Source of the DNA: an uncultured Saprospiraceae bacterium
GTDB lineage: Bacteria > Bacteroidota > Bacteroidia > Chitinophagales > Saprospiraceae
Direction: 5' to 3'
Assembly: GCA_937139495.1 (NCBI GenBank)
Contig: CAKZQC010000046.1
Span: forward strand, 62,001 to 126,000
Length of the DNA stretch: 64,000 nt
The position numbers were made by a program, and so were the translations under genes. The notes under the pieces are model-generated. The model worked only from the letters and a program-made list of their open reading frames with translations, was not told the origin of the DNA and ran no database searches. Below are positions 55,201-62,252 of this stretch, piece by piece; the stretch's first letter is position 1; every line of letters starts with the position of its first letter.

Positions 55201-55479
55201 TGCTCTAGTATTGCTACCTACATAACCACTATTAATGGCTCGCAATAACTGTTGTTCGAGTACTTCTTGCTGAAGTTGAAGCTGTGGGTTCTTTTGGTAC
55301 AAATCGTCTTGGGCACAAAAACCTCCCTTGCCACTGGTGTGTGTATGATTATGCGTATGATTATGGCTACTATGGTCGTGAGTATGATCATGAGTTGTAC
55401 TAGCATAAAAAGTCTGATAGGCAACAAAAGACAAGGTAGCGGACAGTATTATACCTACAATAAAATGCAATCGGGTCAT
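49252..55479 (-). CDS. giant M43-type metalloprotease/adhesin with type B T9SS sorting domain
   Basis: 2075 residues from ATG 55479 (signal peptide MTRLHFIVGIILSATLSFVAY); the frame extends to a TTG at 55545. Order: signal; His-rich tract (29-48, nine His in 20); M43B/pappalysin protease (about 75-365) with HEVGHYLGLYHTF (HExxHxxGxxH) and the Met-turn YMDYS; two PKD-like domains (about 370-530); two homologous ~410-residue propeller-like blocks (about 530-940 and 945-1370); EICNNGIDDDGDSLIDCADP; a further Ig-like part; seven ~50-residue YDGRT/YNGQT repeats (about 1626-1980); and a CHU_C / gliding-associated C-terminal domain (IPDAFTPNGDGVNDVF ... FRVYNRFGQLVYNG). It is probably a T9SS type B cargo needing a PorP/SprF partner. 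Function: surface protease or adhesin. Confidence 0.87.
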   Translation of the reverse strand: MTRLHFIVGIILSATLSFVAYQTFYASTTHDHTHDHSSHNHTHNHTHTSGKGGFCAQDDLYQKNPQLQLQQEVLEQQLLRAINSGYVGSNTRATYTIPVVLHSVSASAAGFTTLAEAQTTIQHLNDAFENVGVYNPATGVDVDIAFCLAQRDPSGSATNGITTRVSTLANLNHNTQDLALKNLVRWNPRDYLNVWVVDDIIGGVAGYAYLPSAHGSNFDGVVVEDNYIGSTTDNSKVMVHEVGHYLGLYHTFQAGCANNDCQTDNDRVCDTPPDNTTARPACGVAVNSCTTDENDISVNNPFRPIANGGIGDQPDQRENYMDYSSFSCYDRFTAGQRTRMQFFLTNTRASLLLSAGCSPACTSPINAAFVASATNPVALGTTVNFTNNTTNGTTYDWLINGTSFATTTNASYTFNTVGQYRIILEASNTDPNCMGKDTMIFNVVCPVSASFTYSRVQGAEGDSIVFTSTSTNSTTYSWIIDNVVVGNNPNLTYTFGTAGFYYVSLAASNGICTDTSVTRVITISQPPIANGNCVSRYQQTIGGPGNETAADVIPTLDGGLLVIGKSDSYSSNGIENGYITKLDENDNIQWSKVIDVDTTSFNSGLQNPDSTFVLVGAREFQNSSKQYVVKLDRQGNVIWSRMYTSTQRDAALSIKRARNGDYLVCGALDNYRDAGMMRIDATGNLLWRKSYHQTVREWFVDMVELSNGDIVAVGAIFGSQQDNLIAKMDANGQLKWIKSYRTPQNDGADRIIESKDGNLLLGGNSWDSNFFAGAVKSQLMKVDTAGNLLWSKLYGNVGNQMRIYALTQDSDSTIIMGLSDNVNDANFKVVRTTRTGDVIWGKEYGAINDYERLFRTKLLPNGSIVSVGEKNISGQFTNSIYIVKSDSLGLTGCAEQNYSPLTYVPTYTLTIPQFTTTTLGAGTPVPDTTRLVGSLQIIGCITPCDTNSTNGGACVNKYQQSIGGTGTDLAEDVIETHDGGVLIVGQSNSFGTTADGYIVKMDANDDIVWSRTIGGGATFASTENFYAGHQNRDSTFVLTGSTTTRNNVTQIYVVKIDRVGNVIWTRSYGSGTNNTGYDIIEASNGDYIVASRIDNLSDAGLLRIDALGNIIWHKRYNQTAREWFNELIELPNGDIVAGGSILNAQQDNLIVKTDANGQVIWSKRYSTPQNEGIDRIILSQDGNILLGGNSWSSATLPGVPKAQLMKIDTAGNVIWSKLYSSATNELRVYGLGENTDNTLIVGFRDNVANANFKIIKTDSLGNIIWGQQYGGVNSQEKLLRLRLLSNNTIVSVGIAANGVLGDTDIYVVKSDSMGITNCLDSIYNPQVFTPAYSIAAPSLTVTNLTNNTLLNHIATAVISSQSFNCANFCNTVEICNNGIDDDGDSLIDCADPDCCDTTYQVAITNSINNCQSESVFSINLPATLCSFDSVVWVNNGNGTIVNQNDTTLRLANTTAGNINMTVAVYTACKVSRDTFVGSVSPDTIAPIFIGNDTAVCENAVVTLRPGNQYASYLWQDNSIDSVYTVFLEGLYWVEVTDSCGNSTRDSIYVTIDSIALVDIADTVLCDMDTLALNLPNIYNYDWQGNTNINCTNCSNPKLYPTTTTTYEVLVSNNTGCFAVDSFVVSIGISSFTAVDTSTCATSVIYDGRTIAAGTADTIIYTNASGCDSLVRVNVISLGVNTSTTIDTTICTATLVYDGRTIAAGNSDTITYTSSIGCGDSVIIVNVNSGASLLTTVDTSTCANSLIYDGRTIGVGTTDTIIYINTSGCDSLVRVNVTSSSVNTSTTLDTTICGTSLVYDGRTIAAGTADTFVYTNSINCGDSVVIVNVSLGISLPTTITRSTCQDSLVYDGRSIAVGSNSVFNYTNVLGCDSMVTVNAVLDTIATSTIDTNICLGNTITYNGQTLTTGSTTTVVHTSSQGCDSTVIVQVNGLDTFRIFMDSTANGAITYNGQTVDTGTVTIFNLQTTAGCDSIVVFQLRGNTTAQLIGIPDAFTPNGDGVNDVFRPIGLTDDQILTFRVYNRFGQLVYNGDELSNQGWNGMYNGVTQARDVYVYVLIYELGTEEKTIRGRVTLLR

Positions 55480-55598
55480 TGGAGTAACAATTGAAATGAA
55501 TAAAATAAATATTAATTTAGCCACTAAGATACTACTGTGAGGCAAAACAATAACTAATTTTATCCTTTTATTTTACATTTGTTAACTTATTAAATGAT

Positions 55599-55634
55599 AA
55601 ATGGACGGTTATGCAATAGCATAACCGTCCATTT
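55599..55634 (-). terminator. terminator of mnmG
   Basis: AAATGGACGGTTATGC-AATA-GCATAACCGTCCATTT, perfect 16-base stem 27 bases past the mnmG stop. Confidence 0.88.
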
Positions 55635-55660
55635 TATTTTGTATTTATTAGAGTTTCTCC

Positions 55661-57523
55661 TTATCGACCCACAAAAATCAACAAGACCGATATATCAGCT
55701 GGCGAGATGCCACTAATACGGCTTGCTTGACCGATGGTCATTGGTTTTACTTGATTCATTTTTTCGACCGCTTCGCTAGACAAACCCTTGATAGTGCTAT
55801 AATCTATTGTGTCTTTCAAGCGAACATTCTCTAAGCGATTTATTTTGTTAACTTGCTCTCTTTCCTTCTGAATATAGCCTTCATATTTGATCGCAATTTC
55901 GGCAGCTTCTACGGACTCTGTATCAAACTGCTCCACAAACTGTCGGATACTCGGCACCGATTCCGCTAAAGCGACAATATTCACATTCGGTCGCAACAGT
56001 ACTTTGTGCAATTTCATTTTTTGGCGTAGCGGTGCTGAACCTTGAGTTTCTAACATCGTCGCTATTTCCTCTGGGGCAATACTCGTTTGCTCAAAGAATG
56101 TTTTTATTTCTTCTTGAGCAGCTAGTTTCTCTTGTACCCTTTCCATGCGTTCACTTACGTCAATGCCTAATTTTTGGGCAAGTGGCGTGAGTCGTACATC
56201 AGCATTGTCTTGACGCAACAAAATACGGTGTTCGGCTCTGGAAGTAAACATTCGATAAGGCTCGTCCGTACCTTTATTGATCAAATCATCTATCAATACT
56301 CCAATATAAGCTTCTGAACGTTTGAGTACAAAAGGCTCTTCTTCTTGTATCTTTCGGTGGGCATTGATACCTGCCATTAGTCCTTGCGAAGCAGCTTCTT
56401 CATAACCCGTCGTTCCATTGATTTGCCCTGCAAAGTATAAGTTCTCTACGTGGCGTGTTTCTAAACTCAATTTGAGTTGAGTCGGCTGAAAAAAGTCGTA
56501 CTCAATCGCATAACCAGGGCGGAACATTTTGGCATTTTCAAACCCTTCTATCAATCGCAATGCCTTGTATTGGACATCTTCGGGCAATGAACTCGAAAAC
56601 CCATTGAGGTAAACCTCGCAAGTATCCCAGCCTTCTGGCTCTACAAAAAGTTGGTGGCGCGTGCGGTCTGCAAAACGCTCTATTTTGTCTTCGATAGAAG
56701 GACAGTAACGAGGTCCTATTCCTTGTATTCTACCTGTAAACAAGGGAGATTTACTGAATCCTTCTTCTAATACCGCATGTACTTTAGGGTTGGTGTATGA
56801 AATATGACAAGGGCGTTGCTCTTTGAGTTTTGGCGTGTCTGTAAACGAAAATTTGCCAGCAGGCTCATCACCTTGCTGCACTTCCATCGCATCCCAATTG
56901 ATCGTCCTGCCATCTATACGTGCAGGAGTGCCTGTTTTCATTCGGCTGGCTTCAAAACCCAATCCTATCAGCTGTTCGGTAATACCCGTAGCCGCTTTTT
57001 CGCCCGCACGACCTGCTTTTATTTGACGTTCGCCAATATGGATAATTCCATTCAGAAACGTTCCGTTGGTCAAAATCACCGTCTTGGCAGGAATTTCCAA
57101 ACCTAAGGAAGTTCGCACCCCTGTACAGATACCATCTTTAGTAGTAATTCCGACTACCATTTCTTGCCAAAAAGAAATATTGGGATGTGCTTCGAGCATC
57201 AATCGCCATTTTTCGGCAAAACGCATCCGATCGCTTTGTGCTCTCGGACTCCACATAGCTGGACCTTTAGATAGGTTCAACATACGAAATTGAATCATGG
57301 TATGGTCGGTCACAATACCCGAATAACCGCCCAAAGCGTCTATTTCACGTACAATTTGCCCCTTGGCAACCCCTCCCATAGCAGGATTACAAGACATCTT
57401 GGCTATTACCTCCATGTTCATGGTTACCAACAAAACCTTTGACCCCAAATTGGCGGCAGCTACTGCGGCTTCACAGCCTGCGTGCCCACCTCCCACTATC
57501 ACTACATCGTATTCTGGAAACAT
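55661..57523 (-). CDS. mnmG: tRNA uridine-5-carboxymethylaminomethyl modification enzyme MnmG
   Basis: 620 residues. MnmG with MnmE forms cmnm5U34/nm5U34 in tRNAs. FAD-binding start YDVVIVGGGHAGCEAAVAAA; conserved MSCNPAMGGVAKGQIVREID; GTFLNGIIHIG; RMKTGTPARI; PRYCPSIEDKI; FAGQINGTTGYEEAASQG; and the C-terminal helical domain (SRISGISPADISVLLIFVGR). Start chosen at 57523 because it leads straight into the Rossmann strand. mnmE is not in the window. Confidence 0.97.
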   Translation of the reverse strand: MFPEYDVVIVGGGHAGCEAAVAAANLGSKVLLVTMNMEVIAKMSCNPAMGGVAKGQIVREIDALGGYSGIVTDHTMIQFRMLNLSKGPAMWSPRAQSDRMRFAEKWRLMLEAHPNISFWQEMVVGITTKDGICTGVRTSLGLEIPAKTVILTNGTFLNGIIHIGERQIKAGRAGEKAATGITEQLIGLGFEASRMKTGTPARIDGRTINWDAMEVQQGDEPAGKFSFTDTPKLKEQRPCHISYTNPKVHAVLEEGFSKSPLFTGRIQGIGPRYCPSIEDKIERFADRTRHQLFVEPEGWDTCEVYLNGFSSSLPEDVQYKALRLIEGFENAKMFRPGYAIEYDFFQPTQLKLSLETRHVENLYFAGQINGTTGYEEAASQGLMAGINAHRKIQEEEPFVLKRSEAYIGVLIDDLINKGTDEPYRMFTSRAEHRILLRQDNADVRLTPLAQKLGIDVSERMERVQEKLAAQEEIKTFFEQTSIAPEEIATMLETQGSAPLRQKMKLHKVLLRPNVNIVALAESVPSIRQFVEQFDTESVEAAEIAIKYEGYIQKEREQVNKINRLENVRLKDTIDYSTIKGLSSEAVEKMNQVKPMTIGQASRISGISPADISVLLIFVGR

Positions 57524-57550
57524 TTATTTCTATTTTTTACTTCAATATTA

Positions 57551-57603
57551 GAGCGTGTCTAAAATTATATTTTTTGATAATTTGTGTAGTCTTAGACATG
57601 CTC
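57551..57603. mobile_element. short element with terminal inverted repeats
   Basis: GAGCGTGTCTAA and its near complement TTAGACATGCTC bound about 53 bases, with TTA on both outer sides as a possible 3-base target duplication. An inner inverted repeat AAATTAT/ATAATTT is present. No coding capacity. It may be a miniature transposon or just a hairpin; it sits 28 bases upstream of mnmG's start. Confidence 0.4.
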
Positions 57604-57750
57604 TTAGACATTATTAACTCAAAGATAATTTATTAGCAACAGCTTATTGCTATCACTTCTCTTTTTTAGCTAAAAAATAACGCCAAATCTAATTCCAAAA
57701 ATAAAATCACTAGTCGTAGAATAACACACCTCACATAGGGGCATAAAAAA

Positions 57751-57777
57751 AGAGGACGAATCTGCAGTAAGTCCTCA
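57751..57777 (-). terminator. terminator-like hairpin after a 71-residue ORF
   Basis: Minus-strand GAGGAC-TTACTGCAGATTC-GTCCTC followed by TTTTTTT, 11 bases past the stop of the open frame at 57788-58003. Confidence 0.6.
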
Positions 57778-57787
57778 TTAATTAAAA

Positions 57788-58003
57788 CTAATTTTCTATT
57801 ATATCTATTGGATACTGAAAAATACAACCTTTTTGCCTAAAATCAAAACTATCCCGAACATTACTGTCAATAAAATAAATATTTATTTTTACAATAAAAA
57901 CAGCTAAATCATTTATAAAAAGAGTACTAACAGTAATTACCAATAGTGTTAGCAGCCTTTCAGATAGTCTGCTTTTATTTTCATTTTGGAAATTAAAAAA
58001 CAA
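57788..58003 (-). CDS. possible small membrane protein (71 aa)
   Basis: 71 residues opening with a TTG. One hydrophobic segment (LLTLLVITVSTLFINDLAVF) and a C-terminal part with a single Cys. No family recognised. The case for it being real is the terminator just after its stop in a 667-base gap that has no other reason for a minus-strand terminator. The unusual start codon and AT-rich composition argue against; it could also be the end of a small RNA. Confidence 0.35.
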   Translation of the reverse strand: MFFNFQNENKSRLSERLLTLLVITVSTLFINDLAVFIVKINIYFIDSNVRDSFDFRQKGCIFQYPIDIIEN

Positions 58004-58190
58004 TAATTTATTGGTTAATTATTTTTAGTGGCAAAAAAAACAAAAATCTACTGTCATTGAACAATGGCAATTTGGACAGTTTTTTGAGCTTATCAACTAG
58101 TTATGGCTAAAATTTAGGTACGTTAAGGTTACTTTTTGGCACTTGCTCCATTAAGTGAATAAATACTATTGCTACAAAAACAAAAAAACT
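58004..58190. other. AT-rich upstream region of the PD40-OmpA gene
   Basis: Non-coding AT-rich stretch between the possible small ORF and the PD40-OmpA gene. A segment TACTTTTTGG near 58129 is one base off the -7 consensus. Nothing else was recognised. Confidence 0.4.
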
Positions 58191-60248
58191 ATGAAATATA
58201 CACTCTTATTTTGCTGCTGCTTATTCACTTCTTGGGCTGCTGCCCAATCCCTTTGGTTTGAAGATAGTGACTTTGAAAAGAACGTAAACCGATGGTATCA
58301 AGTCGAAGAATTGGGCGATTATGTACAGTACAATGCACTCTATGTGGATCCCGACAAAGACTTTAGGCTAGTAGCCGAATTTGATGCGACCAACCTTACT
58401 AACAACGCTAGTTATGGTATTTCTTGGGGGCGTCGCAATGCCTATTCCTACTATCATTTTGAAGTCAATACCGAGCAGTCATTTCGGGTTGGCTATCGCA
58501 ATGGATTGGAATTTAATGCCCTAGAGCCTTGGATCAAAAAAAAGAAAGTAATCACGATGGGTATCAATACCCTAGAAGTAGCCAAAAAAGGGAGCCTTAT
58601 TCACCTTTCGGTCAATGGTCAGTTGGTTTATAAAATGGATTATAGAAAATTTGTGCAAAGTACCATAGCGATGCGTTCTAGCAATAAATTGGTAAAGTTT
58701 AATCGCTTTGCGATTTATCAAGATAGAGGCGAAATCAATATTGCCAAAGGCATACTCAATGAAGCCCTAGTAGCCGAAAATCTGGGTGCTAAAGTCAATA
58801 GTAAATATGTAGATAAATCGCCTGTTATTAGCCCTGATGGCAAAACACTTTATTTCATTAGAGAATTTGCCGATGATGGATTTGGCAATCAAGATATTTA
58901 TTTTTCGACCTACGAAGAAGGTAGTGGCTGGTCACTTGCCGAAAATATAGGTCGCCCACTCAACAACCAAACAAATAATTTTGTCACGGCTGTCATGCCT
59001 GACAACAATACGATTATGGCTATTAATAGCTATACCAGAAGTAGTGCCGAAGAGATTTTGGCATTTACCCATCGTACTCCAGAAGGTTGGTCAAATCCTA
59101 TACCTCGCAAGATAAATGGACTTCGCAAAACAGGGCGCTGGGTTTCTTTTGATTTAGCAGCCGATGGCAAAACCATTGTCTATTCGATGAAACGCCCCAA
59201 TGGCTATGGAGGACGAGATTTGTATGTTAGTTTTTTGCAGCCCAATGGTGAATTTTCGCCGCCACGCAACCTCGGCAAAACCATCAACACGATGGGAAAT
59301 GAACATTGCCCTTTTTTGGCTGCAGATGGCAAAACACTCTATTTTGATACCGACGGACACGCAGGTTATGGCGGTCGTGATATTTTCATGACCAAACGAC
59401 TAGATGATAGCTGGACCAATTGGTCGGTGCCTCAGAATTTGGGTGACCAAATCAATACTAAAGGTGCTGACGAGGGACTTGTCATTCCCGCTTCTGGCGA
59501 ATACGCCTACTTTGTATCCGACAAAAACTCGCTAGGTGGCTTGGATATTTATCGTCTCAAGTTGCCAGAGCATCTCAAGCCAGAACCAACGGCTTTATTG
59601 ACAGGTTATGTTGTTGATTGTTTCAGCCAAAAGGGAATTCCGACTACTATCCGAGTCCTGCAAGTAGGCAAAGCAGGCGAATATGCCACTGCCCGAACAG
59701 CCCCAAACAATGGCGGTTTCAAATTAGCCTTGGCAGGTGGTGCCAAATATCAAATTATAGCCGACTACAATCCAGCTTTAGAGATTAATACAACGGATAC
59801 TATTGAGATTGACTTGACCAGTTTGAGTGCTTATGAAGAGCAGGAGCTTGATCCTATTTGCTTTCAGCCCAAACAATCGGATACGACCAAAACTAAGATT
59901 CCTATTCGGGCAGCAGCTCCCAACTTTAAGTCTGTTTATTTCAATCATGACAAATATCTAATCACTCCCAAATACAAGCAACAACTACAAGAAATGGCGG
60001 CTACTCTTGCCAACTACCCAGCACTAACCATAGAAGTACTAGGACATACGGACAGCAATGGCAGTAATGAATACAACTGGACATTAGCAGTACGTCGCTC
60101 GTCTGCTGTTATTGATTATTTGGTAGCACAGGGCGTAGAGCGTACTCGTTTCGATTTCAAGGGGTTTGGAGAAACCAAACCCATCGCCGAAAATACCACT
60201 GATGGAGGCAGAGCGAACAACCGTCGTGTAGAATTTCGTATAAAATAA
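58191..60248 (+). CDS. PD40-OmpA envelope protein with ConA-like N-terminus
   Basis: 685 residues from the ATG at 58191 (signal peptide LLFCCCLFTSWAAAQ); a GTG 36 bases upstream adds nothing. N-terminal beta-sandwich (about 25-190; ASYGISWGRRNAYSYYHFEV), then PD40 strands (about 200-470; SPDGKTLYFIREFADDGFG, GHAGYGGRDIFMTKRL, DKNSLGGLDIYRLKLP), a CarboxypepD_reg-like segment (about 480-565) and one OmpA domain (about 585-685) with GHTDSNGSNEYNWTLAVRRS, GFGETKPI and a final NNRRVEFRIK. It lacks the TPR of the two proteins at 33-38 kb. Likely anchors outer-membrane structures to peptidoglycan. Confidence 0.87.
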   Translation: MKYTLLFCCCLFTSWAAAQSLWFEDSDFEKNVNRWYQVEELGDYVQYNALYVDPDKDFRLVAEFDATNLTNNASYGISWGRRNAYSYYHFEVNTEQSFRVGYRNGLEFNALEPWIKKKKVITMGINTLEVAKKGSLIHLSVNGQLVYKMDYRKFVQSTIAMRSSNKLVKFNRFAIYQDRGEINIAKGILNEALVAENLGAKVNSKYVDKSPVISPDGKTLYFIREFADDGFGNQDIYFSTYEEGSGWSLAENIGRPLNNQTNNFVTAVMPDNNTIMAINSYTRSSAEEILAFTHRTPEGWSNPIPRKINGLRKTGRWVSFDLAADGKTIVYSMKRPNGYGGRDLYVSFLQPNGEFSPPRNLGKTINTMGNEHCPFLAADGKTLYFDTDGHAGYGGRDIFMTKRLDDSWTNWSVPQNLGDQINTKGADEGLVIPASGEYAYFVSDKNSLGGLDIYRLKLPEHLKPEPTALLTGYVVDCFSQKGIPTTIRVLQVGKAGEYATARTAPNNGGFKLALAGGAKYQIIADYNPALEINTTDTIEIDLTSLSAYEEQELDPICFQPKQSDTTKTKIPIRAAAPNFKSVYFNHDKYLITPKYKQQLQEMAATLANYPALTIEVLGHTDSNGSNEYNWTLAVRRSSAVIDYLVAQGVERTRFDFKGFGETKPIAENTTDGGRANNRRVEFRIK

Positions 60249-60280
60249 GTAGCCAAAAGAAAACGTAGAAGAAAAAGCTA

Positions 60281-60345
60281 CTATTGGAAGTCTAACGTCT
60301 GACAGCAAAGTTGTCTTATAGCATGACAAAAATTACGGTAGCTAA
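60281..60345 (-). repeat. dispersed intergenic repeat, copy C
   Basis: On the minus strand it reads GCTGTCAGACGTTAGACTTCC followed by AATAGTAGC, matching copy B (45909-45976) in its core with a short deletion. Between convergent genes. Confidence 0.5.
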
Positions 60346-60365
60346 AAAGTGCCTGCTTCTAGGAT

Positions 60366-61406
60366 TTACATCAATACACCATTGATAGGTTCTATAGCGG
60401 GTGGCAAATCCTGTTCGCCCAGCATTTGACGCAAGTCAATCTCTATCGTGCGGCAGAGCGAAAGCATCGGTATGTCATTGCCCAAGCCCTCAAATGGATT
60501 TTCGGAATAGTCGCCAATAAGCTCCATTGTGAGATATACCCAAGCGATGAGTATCGTAAAAGGTACTGACCACCAAGCTCCGTAAGCCCCATAATCATGA
60601 AATTCGGTAATCATGCCGAAAGGCAATAGGAAAATAAAAATCCCTACAAAAACAGCACTCATGCCACCATATTGCCTTGGCAATGGAAATTTTTTGATAC
60701 GCTCGCATTTGCCTTGATGCTCATAGAAATGATACAGTATTTTTTGCAAATCAATGTGACGAAAATCATTAATAAACCCACTTGCTCTCAACCCAGCGAG
60801 TTCTTGAGCTTGTTTATCAATGAGCTGAGTAGCCATATTTTTGTAGCCTATCATTTCCTCATATTCTTCCTTGCCCAACAAGTCTTCTACAATTTTATCT
60901 ACATTTTCCTTTTCGGAAAACAAACAAACACCGATACGCTTTTGCATACGACGGACGTTCTTTTTGGCGTGCAGCCCTTGATTGATATGCTCCCAATTGG
61001 TCGGGATCAATAATTGGCTACGCAAAACATATAGCCAAGCTATATGACGATAAATCAGGCGTTGCTGCATGGCTTTAAGCTCGGCTGCTGCTTGTGGATT
61101 AGCTACAAACTGATTGGACAAATAAGCCCTAGACATACTGCCCCATGCTCGGCTACTATTGACAATACCACCCCATATTTTGCGTGCCTCCCAGAGTCTA
61201 TCATAGGCTTGATTGTTCTTGAAACCAATATAAAAAGCGACTGCTGTAGCCAATACCGAAATCGGTAACCACGGCATATGTAGCCAATGTAGATGTAGTA
61301 CATCATGTAGTGAGGTAACCAAAGTTACCCAAACACTAATCCATATCAAATGCCCCCCCGTGAAGGCGATTAAATTTGTAGGGCTGACACTTTTATTGAC
61401 AAACAT
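60366..61406 (-). CDS. bestrophin-family (UPF0187) channel protein
   Basis: 346 residues. Transmembrane segments at about 20-65 and 225-290 surround a cytoplasmic helical region, as in bacterial bestrophins. Conserved parts: VALWISVWVTLV-like TM1 context, FKNNQAYDRLWEARKIWGGIVNSSRAWG, and near the end YLTMELIGDYSENPFEGLGNDIPM, the family's most conserved stretch (cf. IGD-xENPFG-xxND). Bacterial homologs are cation-selective ion channels. Neighbouring rhomboid gene ends 121 bases upstream. Confidence 0.9.
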   Translation of the reverse strand: MFVNKSVSPTNLIAFTGGHLIWISVWVTLVTSLHDVLHLHWLHMPWLPISVLATAVAFYIGFKNNQAYDRLWEARKIWGGIVNSSRAWGSMSRAYLSNQFVANPQAAAELKAMQQRLIYRHIAWLYVLRSQLLIPTNWEHINQGLHAKKNVRRMQKRIGVCLFSEKENVDKIVEDLLGKEEYEEMIGYKNMATQLIDKQAQELAGLRASGFINDFRHIDLQKILYHFYEHQGKCERIKKFPLPRQYGGMSAVFVGIFIFLLPFGMITEFHDYGAYGAWWSVPFTILIAWVYLTMELIGDYSENPFEGLGNDIPMLSLCRTIEIDLRQMLGEQDLPPAIEPINGVLM

Positions 61407-61526
61407 TTTATTTTTTTGGTTAAATAAAGCTCTAAAATACGCAAAAAATACAAAAAGAGAAAAACCACAAATTTGGCTTTTCTCTTTTTAATATTTTTTT
61501 TGGATTGACAATCAAGCTTTTGCCAC

Positions 61527-62183
61527 TTACATACCCGCATTGAGCACATCATCTAACAAGTCTTCATTACCTGCTTTTGGCTTTTGGATAGGTTTAGGGT
61601 CTTCTTTTTTATCATTGAATAAATAGCCAAAAATAGCTCCCATAATACCACCCATAATATGCCCATATTCCGACACTTGATTATCCTGCATACTGTGTAT
61701 GACTTCCTTGCCCAAAAAGAACAATACAACCAAAATAAACGTCATCGGTATTGTCCCTTTGCGGACATCGGCAAACGAAACCAACACAATAAACATAAAC
61801 ACCAACCCACTTGCTCCAAGCAGTGCGGTATTGAACAAAAGAATTTGAAATAGTGCCGTAACTAATGCCGTCGTGACCATCATAATCAAGATATTTCGAC
61901 TACCATATTTCTCTTCCATAATAGGTGCTATCAATAGAAAAATAGACATATTACCTGCAATATGCCCTTGATTGGCATGCCCCATCGTGTAGCTAATCAG
62001 TCGCAAATAATCGAGTGGATCAGCAAAATTAAACTGCGGAAATAAAGTAAAAAACTGTGTCGTCATGCTCCACTTGTTCGAAGTAGGATCTCCCCATATT
62101 GCCCAGTTGCCAAAATAAACACCCATACAAATGAGCGAAAAAGTAAGTACGACAGGAGAATTATATCTTATTTTGAGTGCCAT
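61527..62183 (-). CDS. rhomboid intramembrane serine protease
   Basis: 218 residues, six hydrophobic segments. Rhomboid landmarks: GHANQGHIAGNMSIFLLIAP (HxxxN), the catalytic Ser in LLGASGLVFMFIVL (GxSG) and catalytic His in SEYGHIMGGIMGAIFGYL. An acidic tail follows TM6. Substrates unknown; rhomboids cleave single-pass membrane proteins. It may be co-transcribed with the AI-2E transporter gene 70 bases upstream. Confidence 0.9.
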   Translation of the reverse strand: MALKIRYNSPVVLTFSLICMGVYFGNWAIWGDPTSNKWSMTTQFFTLFPQFNFADPLDYLRLISYTMGHANQGHIAGNMSIFLLIAPIMEEKYGSRNILIMMVTTALVTALFQILLFNTALLGASGLVFMFIVLVSFADVRKGTIPMTFILVVLFFLGKEVIHSMQDNQVSEYGHIMGGIMGAIFGYLFNDKKEDPKPIQKPKAGNEDLLDDVLNAGM

Positions 62184-62252
62184 GTTTGCATTTTTTTAAT
62201 AATAAAAAGGCTTAGTTTTCTACATAACAACAAGCCATTCACAAAAAGTTCA

